Positions 45,373-58,020 of a stretch of DNA of 64,000 nucleotides are shown here, in pieces. Source of the stretch: Trissonchulus latispiculum (taxonomy: Eukaryota; Nematoda; Enoplea; Enoplida; Ironidae); assembly GCA_030248195.1 (NCBI GenBank), contig JASAND010004194.1:1-64000 (forward strand), read 5' to 3'. The notes under the pieces are model-generated. The model was not told where the DNA came from and did not search any database. It saw nothing but the letters and a program-made list of their open reading frames with translations. The position numbers and the translations under genes were made by a program. The stretch's first letter is position 1. Every line of letters begins with the position of its first letter.

Positions 45373-47500
45373 CCTTGGTCCTAGTCCTGATTTCGGAATA
45401 AATAAGTTTGTGGTCTGTCAGCCACTTCTCTTTGAAACTTTGCTGTTGCTAAAGATTAACTACTACTGCCTGCTACTCAGAAAACCCAGCCGTCTGCAAA
45501 ATGTCCCAGTGAAAATACGTAAATTATAACCCAGATAAAACCTAGAAATAAACGAACCCGAAACACTGGAAGACTGTATTTTTCTTTATCTGAATCAAAT
45601 CTTAGCGCATAAGCATCTCGCGCACACATTTTTGGAAACATTAACCTTTGAAAAACCCAGGAAAACAAACTGTTACTACTCCAACTGCTTAAAAACTGCA
45701 CAAAGTTGGCTTTCCACAACAACACACCTTGCGTCTACAACATATTCACATTGAAAAGAAGTATAGTATACGTTAGGTTGATGCGACTGCAGCAAGCATA
45801 CAAACAAATCATGCATATACGGAAAGTATATGATTGCACGTAAGTATATAACAATGATCATATATTGCCTATATGTAATAGATGCATATACAGAGATATT
45901 GATAAAATATGACGCAATCTTTTGGTCTTCATATTTTATTAGAGGGAAATGTGGCTATATTGGTTGTGTATATTAGATTCACCGCTATATTTGTGTCTAT
46001 TAGAAAAATAACAAGTTGGCCCCAAAAAGGGGCAATATTCCTTCGTAGACCTGTATGAATTTCTGCAGGAAATGCGTATAGATGGTTTGCAATATATACA
46101 ATACAATTTTCTAATTGTTTCTATTTTCAGTATATAATCAAAACAGTAAACCCTTCCAGATTGCTACTCTTCCAGCACTTGTTTGCTGACAGTTGATTAG
46201 CACAGATCACGGGTACCCCAGATCACTTTTGCAGTTTCTATGACATTTGAACAGCAAAGTTCACCTTGCTTAACCATTAACGGGGTGACAGACTATTACA
46301 AATCAATTGTACATTCTTATGTTAAGTAGATTTATGCAGCAAACACAAAGTTTATCCTTATTGAATTTGCATTCATGCCTGCAGTGCAGACAACAACAGC
46401 TCGTCCATTTCTACTATTTCACACTTGTTTCAAAGTGGCATAGTTCAAAGGCAGAAATAGTTCCATATGCCAAAATTATCCTTAATAATGTAGAATTCTT
46501 AATTCTGTTTTACAGTTTCTGATCAGGAATATATATTTCACCCCAGTTGAGTTGAGCAGTCGAGCAGCTAGCGTGAGTCCCAAATGCGCGAAGTGAGCTC
46601 CTAAGCTAAAAGCGCCCAAATAATGTGCAACCGTTAAGATTGCTGGCAGTTAACAACTGCGAAAAGACTGCAAATTCTACAGCTTAAATAGATGCTGACC
46701 TAATTTGCATAAATTAACTTCCGCAAAAAAGTGCCCAATACTAGCACTGTGCTAAAGATAGGCCCTCGTTGTCGTAAAGTGGAGAAAATACACGCTAATC
46801 ATAGATAAAAGCCATTTTATACATTCCTGCTCCAGCAGGAATAAAAAGTTTTAGCAAAGCAAGTGGAAGCAAATTTCGGTTCCCCTTGTGGCAGCAAGTT
46901 TTCCTAATGAGTACTTTTGAAAGCAATTTTTAAACGATTTTCGCGGTTTTTAACAAAAAACAGCGATTTTTTAGCAAAAACGTTTTTCGGACGTTTTTAG
47001 CAAAAATGATTTTAAGTGAAAAATTCAGGCGGAGCCGGAAAATCTTTAGAAATTTTGGCTATGGAACTTATTTTTTTGGGCAATTTTCTTATCTCTTGTG
47101 ACCAATTTTCTTACCCCTTGTAGGAGCAATTTCTGGACCTCTTGTGAACGAGTGAACGACTTCGCCGAAGGAAGGGGGGAAATCCCCCCTCCCTCCCATG
47201 TCCAGCTGTGGTTCCGGTTTTTGTTCTAAAAATCGTTCCGGTTTGGTTCCGTTTCAGGTTCCGGCTCCAACACGGTTCTAACTGAACCGGCCCCAGCTCT
47301 ACTGTCCACGACAACGTAAGTGTCGGGTTGGAGACGTTAAGGTATGGATTAGGATTTTTTGCCATTCCAGGATGTCTCTCTAGTGCTTTTCATTTAGCAT
47401 CTGTGAAATTGTCAAGATTGCGTACGAGACCACAGGGTAAGAAACGCCTTTCAATTGCTTTTTAATCCGGAGGTTCTGAAAGCCTAAACTACAGCTAGTA
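45373..47500. other. No gene recognised
   Basis: AT-rich; short frames only. CCGGTTC / GGTTCCGG words at 47210-47295 are a fragment of the family seen at 2386-2462. Confidence 0.35.
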
Positions 47501-47539
47501 TATGTCGGTACGCCACTGATGACTCGAGCCGAATATACA

Positions 47540-47770
47540 GTTTTGTGTTGGGACTTGGGGACAATTGGAGGCTGATGAATTAAAAAAAATTTGAGAAAAA
47601 ATTTTCGGAGTCTTTAATGGGGAACTAAGTGGAGGTAGATAAAAATGTTTTGTCTCGAGCTCGGCTTCGCTGAAATGTTTCATGCAGAGAATTTTTGAGG
47701 CGCTTAGCACGAATCTGAATTTCGTTTTTCGGGCCATAACTGAAGGCAATTTTTGAAAAACAAAAAGTGA
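47540..47770. mobile_element. Foldback-family fragment
   Basis: GGAGGCTGATGAATT and GAGGCGCTTAGCACGAATCTG are diagnostic words of the left arm of the foldback family (compare 28740-28920). The mirror arm is missing. Confidence 0.5.
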
Positions 47771-47786
47771 AAATTTAAACAGTTTT

Positions 47787-47892
47787 ATAAAAGGGCAGGG
47801 CAAGATTTGTCCACATTTGTCCACGTTTGGACAAAACTTCCTATCCATGTCGAAGTGGACATCCGGGTACCCGCGTCCACCTTCCAACTCTG
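47787..47892. mobile_element. Right-end fragment of the CAGAGTTGGAA hAT element
   Basis: TTGTCCACATTTGTCCACG ... GTACCCGCGTCCACCTTCCA then ACTCTG matches 36838-36945 closely. The left end is absent. Confidence 0.65.
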
Positions 47893-48356
47893 TGCAGATA
47901 CACTGCATACACTGTATATATACACTGATACACAGTATACACTTATGGATTTGAGGATTTTGGCTCGCGGCTCGGCTCGGCTCGGCTCACTGCTCGGTTC
48001 CCTGACAACAATTTTTCCAGAACCGAGCGGAGTCGGAAAATTGAAACAACGCGCCAATCCAATCGGTTTAGAAAAAATACGGATGGGGTTGAACAAATTT
48101 CTGTAGCAAACAGTCGAAAATTTTAAGGTTTTCAAGGAAAACCAAAAGTCTGCTAAAAGTTGTGCACAAGAGTTTTTTCTATGTAGGGGTCGTTGAACAG
48201 TGAACAGTGAACACGCATCTGAAAACTAATTTCAGGGTCAGCTTTTCGATAGCTCAAAGGCTACAAATATTGAAAGCTTTAACGTTTATGTTTATTTCCA
48301 GCTAGCATCGAATCGAATGATTCGTCCGCTCACCGCTCAACGACCCTGAAGATCCC

Positions 48357-48662
48357 TGGTGACAACTCTTCAGCAAAACTTCAGACAAAAATGTTTTGGT
48401 TCCTCTTGGCGTAGCGCTTCTACCAGGGCTGGTGGACCAAGAAGAAAACGAGGACAAGCCCGACCCGAACGGGAGGAGTCAGTTACCCTCGTACCCACGA
48501 AACCAGGACCTAGAACAGAGAAGGGAAGAAGGAGGTTCAGCTTTTCATTCAGAATTGGAAGTAAAGCATTATCCCAGCCGGGGTTCGAACCACGGCCCTT
48601 CTGCTTCAGCTGAACTCCCATATCAGGATTATCAATCCTTCCTATGCCTGCTTCCCTTAATT
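48357..48662 (-). repeat. tRNA-derived SINE
   Basis: GC-rich 300-bp block. On the minus strand GTGGTTCGAACCCC is a near-ideal pol III B box, preceded by a block shared with 34236-34320. The plus-strand open frames here (Arg/Glu-rich) follow the SINE, not a gene. Confidence 0.55.
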
Positions 48663-48828
48663 GGTATGTATCTTCTTAAAAAGTTTTTACCACGTGAAAA
48701 TTGTGATCTGAAAATTCAAATGCATCCACACCAAATTTGCACTAAATTGGTTAACCTTTGAGAAAACTAGGCTCAGGTGTATAATATCTGTCCTAGAACC
48801 GACCGTAGAACACACTAGTACACTACCT

Positions 48829-49254
48829 GGGGCCCGTTGCAAAAGTTATTACTAATAAATTATTAGTGATTAGTTGATTAGTGTAGCAGTTTGATTGAAA
48901 ATAACTAAAGTTATGGAAGAGCCAGAGGGCTATTCAATATGTCGTTTTGCAGCTTTTGAGATGCTCTATCGAACTATATATTCAAAACTGGGGTATAATT
49001 ACACTTTGGACTGAGCCAACGAAACAACCTTAAAAAATCGCGTTTTCTCTATATCTGTGATCAAAACTATTCAATAGAACAAGATTATTGAAAGTCTTGG
49101 CCATTTTTTAATTAGCCACTTCATTATCTACAAAATAATACCTAAAACGCCAAAATTTGTTGGCTCAATTAAAAGTTTTGCTCATTAATATTGCTGCACT
49201 AATCAACTAATCACTAATAATTTATTAGTAATAACTTTTATGGAAACGGGCCCC
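48829..49254. mobile_element. MITE with about 65-bp terminal inverted repeats (GGGGCCCGTT)
   Basis: Left arm GGGGCCCGTTGCAAAAGTTA through GATTAGTTGATTAGTG is mirrored at the right with few differences (AACGGGCCCC). Core AT-rich, no coding sequence. Target duplication too short to decide. Confidence 0.8.
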
Positions 49255-49639
49255 TGGTATTAATTGACGCTTTTTCTACAAGTAACGTTTTCGAAAAAGA
49301 GTTATGGCATGTCACAACTCGACAATATATTCTGAGGATACCTTGTTCTTGTTGTTCGCTTAGGGAAGGAATTTTGAAAATCTTTCTGGGTGACATCGCT
49401 AAATCGGAATACCACACCCTTTTGTCCACCAGTGGTTCTGATTCAGAATTCTAAAATCCACATTATCTAAAAAAGAAGTGAAACTCCGACTCGTTTTGGA
49501 ATGTATATTTCCCTGTCCACAGCTTTCACAACAATTCGCCAACTTGATTCACTTAAAATTAGGCATGCAATCATTTGAAGTCTACAGGAAAATTTGCAAA
49601 TTGAAACAATTTTGAAGTCTTGTCTCGTTTACCCCCCTC

Positions 49640-50165
49640 CACTCAAAACTACTAAACTTAACCAAGTACGCTACAGTTTGGTATGGCCGTGTTTTCGGCC
49701 ATGCTGAGTTCAAATACTGTATCACAAAATTTATCGAATTCGCGAAATTAGATTTTTTCGGTTCGCAAGGGGCCCTGGGGATCACGGAAAGGGGAACTCA
49801 AAATTTTTGTTTTCGATTTTGTTTAAAAGTTACATACAGGGGTTTTCGGAGCTGCTGAACACGACTCCGAAGTCTACTTGTCGATTCAGCTTTTCATTAG
49901 TTCAATAGAAGCTTACATCTTAAGCTTACAACCGTAGCTTATACTGAACTAAAGAAAATCTGAATTGAAAACGGACTGCAAATTCCTATTCAGCGGCCCA
50001 TAAAACTTCCTATACAAGTTTTCAACAAAATCGAAGACAACAATGTTTCGGTATCCCTTCGTCCCCCCTTGCGAATACGAAAAATTTTGCAATATTTGAA
50101 CTCAGCGTAGTCGGAAACATAGCCATACCAAAGTTTAGCTCATTTGGTCAGGTTTTAAAAATTTT
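49640..50165. mobile_element. Foldback element, divergent copy
   Basis: TTTGGTATGGCCGTGTTTTC near 49678 is mirrored by GAAACATAGCCATACCAAAG near 50115; the centre has AGAAGCTTACATCTTAAGCT and the inverse CTTATACTGAACTAA. Arms have diverged, and the shared core relates it to 28672-29279. Confidence 0.65.
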
Positions 50166-50495
50166 GAGTGGTGGGGGAACAAGACCCCAATATTGAATGG
50201 TCAATTTTTCCAGCAGAACCAAGGGGAGACAAACCGTTTTGGAGATCTCTGAAAACGAAAACTAAAGGAAAGCTATCTGTTGCCAGAAGTCTCGCATTAA
50301 ACCAAACTTGCTTAAACTTAGGTATATATCATCAGTCTGCTTTTAGCTCCGCTGAGCTTACTTTCGCATTGCGAAATTTTCGAATTCGCGAAACTTTATT
50401 CAAGCAATTATTTAATTTAGACATATAGACTTAATTGGACATTTATTTTGATTCGTGGGAACATGCCACAGGTATGAAGGATATGTAGTTTCCTC

Positions 50496-51135
50496 GGGTC
50501 TTTCCCATTATCCCCCCCCCACAGCTCCGAAGAAGTACCGAAGAAGCACAATTTGACTGATTGAGCTGAAATTTGGTGGAGGTAGGTTTTCGAACCTGCT
50601 GATTTCATAAATGCAAAAATTTTAAGATTTCAAAATTTTTTTAAAAATTTTAAAATTTTAGTTTGGTAAGGGGGGACCAAGGGGAACCCAAAAATTTTTC
50701 GAAAAAAATTTTGCTGAAAACTTGCTTACAGGGGTTTTCTGGGGCGCTGATCACGAATCTGAAATCAGTTTTTCGATTCAGCTTTTCGTTATCTCAGGAC
50801 AACCTTACATCTTAAGCTTAAAACTTTAGCTTATTTTAAGCTAACGAAAAGCTGAATCGAAAAACTGATTTCAGATTCGTGATCAGCGACCCAGAAAGCC
50901 CCTGTAAGCAAATTTTTAGCAAAATTTGTTTCAAAAAATTTTTCGGTTCCTCTTAGTCCCCTCTTACCAAACTAAAATTTTAAAAATTTTTAAAAATTTT
51001 TAAAATTTTAGAATTTTTGCATTTATGAAATCAGCAGGTCCGAAAACCTACCTCCACCAAATTTCAACTCAATCAGTCAAATTTTGCTTCTTCGGTACTT
51101 CTTCGGAGCTGTGGGGGGGATAATGGGAAAGACCC
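50496..51135. mobile_element. Foldback element, GGGTCTTTCCC ends, perfect 8-bp duplication
   Basis: Ends GGGTCTTTCCCATTATCCCC and its inverse; flanked by GTTTCCTC at 50488-50495 and 51136-51143. Arms of about 300 bases pair almost throughout. The centre (CAGCTTTTCGTTATCTCAG and inverse) is that of 28672-29279 although the outer ends differ. Confidence 0.88.
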
Positions 51136-51905
51136 GTTTCCTCGATATATAAGGCAAATTTCCGTGAAATGAAACTCAAATTGTTCTAGTTTCGGACTAG
51201 ACACAACTTACCAAACCCGTGGTTTATCCGATATATACTGGTGCTGAAGAGCAAAAGCCAGGAAACGCTGATTTCACTACGCCCACACCTGAAACTTTGC
51301 TCACCTAATTATAGCAAAGGTTTGAGCAATAGGTTCAGGCTGAATGCAGTAAAATAGATCATCACTGTTAATTAGATCCGTCAGAATCAATTAGAGCCAG
51401 CAATTAATAATTAATCAATCGTCATGTTTTCCCAAAAGCTGAAATTAGAAGTATAAAATTTAATTTTTATTTTACCATTTAAAAACATACATACCTTAAC
51501 TTAACCTGGCAGAACTCATTTGATACGCAGTTCTGGTTTAGACAAAATAGCACATTAATGGTGCAGTGAGGGACGATAGTTCGACGTTTCCGATCAATAA
51601 AATAAACACCTATCGTGTTGAATAGCATTTGTCAAGAAGTGGCTTAAATCCCTGCTTTAGCTTACAAGTTTCTTATTTTATGCTTACGTACTTATGTCTA
51701 GTGTTCCGAAGAAAGTTATTTTTTGTTTACATTTTTGAGAATCGCTAGTCTTGCTGCTTCTGGTGATGCAATCCATTTTGTTGTAGATTGCTGTAAAGTT
51801 TCTTAAGAAATTGCCAGTTTGGCGGTTTGCCAAGTAAAACTTCACAGCAAAATGATTTGGGGTACCAACAGTAGGGAGAATAGAGTTTCCAAAAATGGGT
51901 TCTCC

Positions 51906-52304
51906 TGCGCTCCCCAGCCCTAACTTTTGATTTTTTGACCATTAACTATACAATTTTGAATGGGGACATACTGGAAGTTGATGAATTGAAAAATTTTTAA
52001 ATTTTTAAATTTTTAAAGTTTTTTGAAAATTTGAAACGTTATGTTGGTAATTTTGCTGAAAACTTGCCTTGCACGCAGACGTTTTCAGGGGCTCTGAGCA
52101 CGAATCTGAAATCGGTTTTTCGATTCAGCTTTTCGTTAGCTCAGCATGTGATTACAACTTAGCTTATGGTGAGGTAAGCTAACGAAAAGCAGAAAATTTT
52201 TATCCCTTGGTTTAAAATTTTAAATTAAGCCTCCATACAAAATCTCAAATTTATGGCCAAAACGGTCAAAAGTTAGGTCTGGGCCCGCGAAGGCCCAAGA
52301 GATC
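51906..52304. mobile_element. Foldback element, degraded copy
   Basis: Left end GGTTCTCCTGCGCTCCCCAG, right end in AAGAGATCC; possible 8-bp flanks CAAAAATG and TAAAAATG (7 of 8). The central GATTCAGCTTTTCGTTAGCT is kept but the right arm is shortened. Confidence 0.6.
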
Positions 52305-54765
52305 CTAAAAATGTACAAATTAAACTCTGAGGCTGTATCAATTTTTGTTGGGAGGAATTAACTTTTTCAGATCCAATAAAGCCACGATTGGGTTTAAAAG
52401 TAGGGACAGAAATGACGAAATCGATTTATCCATTTGCTGAATTATGATAAAAGTGTTAATTTATGGAAGCATTACTGAAGCATTAAAACAAAGTCCTTCC
52501 TATCACGACACATATGCATACATTAAACGATAGTCTAATTTTAAAATTCAAAATGTCAAAATTTGAAAGAAAGACATAAAGGTTAAATTAAGCGGCAAAA
52601 GCCCAGATTTTCCAGGAGTTATTGGCAAAACCTCGCAATTGCTTAATTTTAAAACCACACTCATATATCAATGTCACAAGAAATTTCTGAATTTTTGCTA
52701 CTCTTAACACGTGCAAACCAGCCGTAAGTATATGGAATAAGGACATTACAATTTTAAACTTTCTAAACTATGTATAAATAAATTAAAACTACCTTCCTCT
52801 GTCCATCTGAGGTTTTTAAAATGTAAAATCGGTTTTATAGTTATATATTTAATTAAACTTGAATTTTTACCACAAGTTAATTTAATGTCCGAATTTCGAA
52901 AATTTTCAGTTATCTAAGCTGGTGTGTGTTTTTTGAAGCGCATGTAAAAATTTCACAAATAACCAATGCGTACCAAAAAGCTCTATACTTCAACGAGCAT
53001 CTTCACTATTGATTACTATTAATTAATTAATAATTAAATATTAGTATTCCTAAGGCATATATAAGGTCGTGTAAAGCGCAACAGAATCTGCATTTCAGCA
53101 TCATTCTTCTTTTTTTATAAATTTTCTCCACTAATTCTAAATTTGTTTCAGAAAAAGAAAACAAGAGGAAAAAAGGAAAGATACTTTTTCTTTAACAGGA
53201 CTCTACTTTTAAAAATGAGTGCAGTACGCTGTGGGTGATAAGATCTAAGAGGCCGGTTATATGAGGATAAGGAAGGGGAGATGTGAATTACATTGTAAGA
53301 ATGGTTACCCCTAAAAAGGCAGTTGGGATAAGGCTGTATTAAAGAACAACATATGTAACTGAGCGCTAAAGTAGTCTCAGTTGAGTGCTGTAAATTTACA
53401 AGAGCTTGGCACGAGTCCTGACCAACGCACAGAATTTAGCTCAGGGTTAACAAATCGACCTCAGTCAGCTTTCAGATTTTAAAGGACCTAAAGTTTTAAA
53501 TACCAAAATTTTAACATTAATGTTATTTCTAGTTAATTGGTTTCGGGGGCCTCTATTAGTCAGTTAAAATTTTGAGATTTAAAATTGTTATTTAATTTTT
53601 GCCTCACATTTGCACCCTCCTGATCCTGAGCTGTTCGAAAGTTTATAGGTAATTATTCCGGCCACCAATGTAATGAGACAAATGGTTGCACTTAAAAGGG
53701 CAGTTGGGCAGTTGGCACTTTTCCTTTTCCACCACACATAAACAGACGCCTAATGTTTAGACCGGGACTGAATAGGCGATGATAGGGTTCGAAAGATGAA
53801 AGAATGTGCATGGAATGAGCAAAGTTGAGGAAAAATCAAGAATAAATAAAGCATAAATGGAATAAATTGGGCTGCCTAGAACTAGGGAAAGAATGTCTAA
53901 GTGAACCGAACAAAAGTTGAGAAAGTTCCATTTGGTGCCTCAAGGTTTTGAATAATTTATGGGTTGGGGGCCCTCATAAGATATGCATGAAAAGAAGGGA
54001 AAATAGGGGCTCAAATGTGAAAGTAATGGAAAAGTTTCTGGGGCTCAAGTTTAGGACAAAAACAACGGGAACCTAACTGAGGTTAAAATTGCCTCTAAGA
54101 GCAAAGAAAAGTGTGTAACTTGAGACGAAGAAAGCTTTAACTTAAAGGTTGGGGAACGCTCTTTGCCAAGCCTAAGCCCCCTCCCCTTCCATCTTGTGGG
54201 GCCCTGAATTTAAAGCTAGGAGAATTCTTGAGGAAAAATGGATTTCAGTTTGGCCAAACAAAGCTCACTTAGCTCTCTGTGTCTCCTTTTTGCCAAATGC
54301 CATAAATTATGACTATGGATAAAAGTTTGGTCCTGACAAAAGTTTCCATTTGAAGTTTCTAAAATTTGAAATTTAGTGATGCTTTAGGATGGAAGGGACT
54401 ATGAAAGACAATAGGCAGGCATATAACAAAGTGGAGTGAAAAATAGAATAACAATTAAAAACACAAAATAAAGTAAAATGAAAAAAGTAATGCTAATAGT
54501 GTTGTAATCATTCGCAACCATATATTAACATTTAATCGAAGAAATTTAAAAAAAGCGCTTCGGCTTGGAAACTACTGCAAAGAAAGATAGTATTAACGGT
54601 TAACAACATTTTTTAAATCAAAACAAATAAATGTGATGACAATATTACCTACAAAGAAAAGTGTGCCTCAACCACATTGGGCCCTCCCAGTTTTGCTAAG
54701 TCAGAGAATTTGACGGATTGAGTTAAAATTCGAGATGGCTACAGTTTCGACCACGCTGAGTTCAA
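52305..54765. other. No gene recognised
   Basis: 2.4 kb of AT-rich sequence with no open frame above noise and no linked repeat apart from two GGCAGTTGGG words (53319, 53700). Confidence 0.45.
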
Positions 54766-54774
54766 ATACAGCAA

Positions 54775-55315
54775 AATTCGGATTTTTTTGACCAATTACT
54801 TTGAAATTTGGTGTGGGTGCATACTGGAGGCTGGTGAATTCAAAAATTAAAAATTTTAAAATTTTAAAATTTTAGTTTGGTAAGGGGGGGACCAAGGGGA
54901 ACCAAAAAATTTTTTGAAAAAATTTTGCTGAAAACTTGCACACAAGGGTTTTCTTGGGTGCTGAGCACGAATCTGAAATCTGTTTTTCGATTCAGCTTTT
55001 CGTTAGCTCAGTATAAGCTAAAGTTGTAAGCTTAACATGTAAGCTTATACTGAGCTAACGAAAAGCTGAAACGAAAAACGGATTTCAGATTCGTGCTCAG
55101 CGCCCCAGAAAACCCCTGTATGCAAGTTTTCAGCAAAATCTTTTTGTTTTTGGTTCCCCTTCCCTCTTACCAAACTAAAATTTTGAATTTTTTAAAATTT
55201 TTGAATTTTTGAATTCATCAGCCTCCAGTATGCACCCACACCAAATTTCAAAGTTATTGGTCAAAAAATCAAAAGTTAGGACTGGGGGGGGAGAAGCGCA
55301 AAAGATCCTAAAATT
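54775..55315. mobile_element. Foldback element, GCGCTT-ended type
   Basis: Arms contain GGTGTGGGTGCATACTGGAG and the inverse, CAGCTTTTCGTTAGCTCAGT and inverse. The right end GGGGGAGAAGCGCAAAAGATC matches 29265-29279; the left end is joined to other foldback sequence (GCTACAGTTTCGACCACGCT). Confidence 0.75.
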
Positions 55316-56602
55316 CTTCGTTCACACAAAATTGGAACGAAAAAAATGGGAATGCCGAACTGGAGCAAGCAATTTTTTTGTCATCACTTTTGCTGAAACG
55401 TTGTGTATAGAGGCTAGGGCCGAGTCGTACAGAACACAAAATTGAAGTCTGTTTTTCAATTCAATTTTTCGTTAGTTCCGTATTTAGCTAAAAGTAGTAA
55501 TGATGATCTTCAAATTTGTGTTCTACGCCCCAGAAGCCCCTTATACATAACGTTTCAGCATTGGACTTATGACAAAAGTGTATTGGTTGATTCCCCTGGG
55601 GAACAATGAAAATTTAAAATTTTTGAAGTTTTAAGATTTTACTTTCAATCATCATGAAATAGGTTTTTAATTATCCGCCACCCATACAAAAATTGGAGCT
55701 AAATTGGTCAAGTTTTGCGGAAAATAAAGTGCTGAGGGGATAAGCATTAGGGGGGTGGTCTTACTCGATCTTTCCTTTATAAAATATTTCTGGTTTCCAG
55801 AGGGATCAGCTGAAATTTGTGAACCAGTAAAAAAGTCAGAAAATTAGCGCCTGGATTCACTAATATTGTAGTGAACAACAATAAAATTAAACCAAAAGTG
55901 TCCTCCACACCGACTCGAACATTTGAACACGGGGCTTGAGTTCAGCTAAACGTCAATGCCGCCTCTTAATTCGGGTCAACGTTTAACTCAAATAGAATAA
56001 TCAAACTGGGTAGGGTATTTTAAAATCATAAAATTACCCTCATAATACTCCAGAAAACTCGGTGAAAACGTGAAAACAGAAACACTCACTCACCGGTTGA
56101 TATGACTCACTAAATTCAAACTTTTGGGAAGAATATTGTCACAGTTTCGGGTTGTGAATCTTCAATTTAAATTAGCGTTAACAGAGCAAAAAGTTTCAAA
56201 CCTGCCAACACCATGACTTATGTACAACCTCAGCAGACATGTATGTGCAGTTAGTGTACACAGAAATGCAATTTTAGCAATTTTTGCACAAATGCTGAAT
56301 GCCAAAATGTACGTAGTTACTCTGGGGAGGACAAAGCGACAGAAATATTCAACCGGTTTTTAGACAACAATAGAGGGCTCCCTAGTTTTGAGGTATAAAA
56401 TTTCTTGACTCTCTCCTATACATCGAAAAGTTTAACATTTTCAGCAGGACACGTTTTCCATGTAAACATGTATGTAAAGAAAATTTAGGGGGGAAAGCCC
56501 TCGTTTTTACTAGGATTTCTTCGGGGGGAACACTTAACAATGTCTAGTGTTAAAATAGCCATGTATTTCTCAAGTTTCAGTGCAAATGTGACAAAGACTT
56601 AG
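55316..56602. other. Decayed foldback DNA, no gene
   Basis: 55435-55560 has a loose GTTAGTTCCGTATTTAGCT centre and CAGAAGCCCCTTATACATAA, suggesting another old copy. The rest is AT-rich. Confidence 0.35.
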
Positions 56603-57538
56603 ACATTTTCACTAATACTTTTGGGACCGGAGGGGGCGCACTTGGAGCAGAGAATTAGTTACGATCAACTGCACTCACAGTTTGACGCAAAATGCGACGA
56701 GTTAATGCAGTTTTCAAATCGCATTCGACATTGTTGCGATGGAAATATCCTGATAACAGCGAGAGAGTTTTATGTGCTCAGAGGAAGGGCTGACTTGGCC
56801 TTTATGCGTCAGGATTTTAACAAAGTTACAAACAGTCCTTTGTTAAGCGAAAGGTTGGTGGTTTTCGTTCTCGTTGAACGAACAAATAATTGGTAGTAAA
56901 TAATCTCCTTTCCCGTCTCTATTTGAATTTCTTTGGTGCAAATTTACCCCAAATTTTCACAAAGCGAATTTTATTCCAATTTCAGACTGGTGCGATGCAA
57001 TAAATTTTTGAAAAAAATTAAACTTTTCACTACTTTTAAATTGTTAGGTGGTTTTAAAGGTATATTTATTTCGCTGAACATGAACATAAAATCAGTTTCT
57101 AAATCATCGTTCATTTTGCTCAGGACAAACAAATGTTCAAAATTTAGGCAATAATGTTGTTTTGTTTAATGCTTAGTATCTTAAGCAATGGAAAAGGTTA
57201 CGGATTAGAGCAAAGGTCTTGTAAGAAAGAATTTCTAGCATGCTGAAGCAACAAATTTAGGATTTCGCTGTGCATTTAACTTTTCAAATTTTTTCGATCC
57301 ACAAGGGGGGGGGGTATTCGAATAAAGTCTAATTATATGCTAAATTGAATTTGGGAAAGCCTCACAACATAATGGGCGTCAAAAGCTATCAATTCATTAA
57401 AAATTCAAAATCCCACATTTCAGACGGAAACGTTTCCAGGAACCTAAACGGCTCTTAACAGCACAGCTCCAGAATAAAGTCAGACTCAGATTGACCAAAC
57501 ACCTAGAGAGTGAATTTTTCCCTATTCCTAACAGTTAG
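56603..57538 (+). CDS. Two-exon gene fragment, unrecognised
   Basis: Exon 56603-56853 (acceptor GACTTAG, donor AAAG|GTTGGT, phase 2) reads GPEGAHLEQRISYDQLHSQF, then DELMQFSNRIRHCCDG, ITAREFYVLRGRADLAFM and NSPLLSER. Exon 57424-57538 (acceptor CACATTTCAG) continues in phase: KRFQEPKRLLTAQLQNKVRL, TKHLESEFFPIPNS, stop TAG. Together about 121 residues, mixed charge, helical, no signal or membrane segment. The frame change between the exons is explained by splicing, which supports the model. An optional exon at 56986 would be out of phase. Upstream exons not found. I do not recognise the family. Confidence 0.45.
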
Positions 57539-58020
57539 GACTATCTCTGACATGGTGAGCCGCAAATGAACTCAATTGTGTCTACCTCAGTTGCGCTATT
57601 CAGTTTTCCCCTTGTGCAGCAAGAAATTATGACAGTTTTGAAAATTTTCCCCTCTGACGCAAAAGACCTCCTAATAGCAAAGTCTGGAAAGTTGGGGAAA
57701 ATTATTCAGACTGTGAAAATGAGAATGTATGTAATGTCAACTGAAAAGACTGCTTGACAAGACTGCTGTTAAAAGGTGGAAGGGATTTTGAAAAGCTGCA
57801 CAGTTGCCTGATTTCGGAACGGTTCAGTAAAAAATTAAATATGATTTGATAAGATAACCTAATTTTATTGTTGATTACCCTGCCCACCTAAATGCGAACT
57901 CTTAGGATACCCAGCATTTAACATTTTTAAGACTAAATTCTAGGGGTCTGTACCAACCAACAGCCATTTAAGGGATATTGTGGATATTGTTTCGACTACC
58001 CCCGTCCCACCCCCCCCCAA
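57539..58020. other. 3' flank, no further gene
   Basis: A 63-codon frame at 57566-57757 shows no motif and no splice support. Confidence 0.35.

Noticed and set aside
55900..55960. Possible tRNA remnant (GTTCGAGTC on the minus strand)
   Set aside because: Only the B-box-like word fits; no A box at proper spacing and no acceptor stem.
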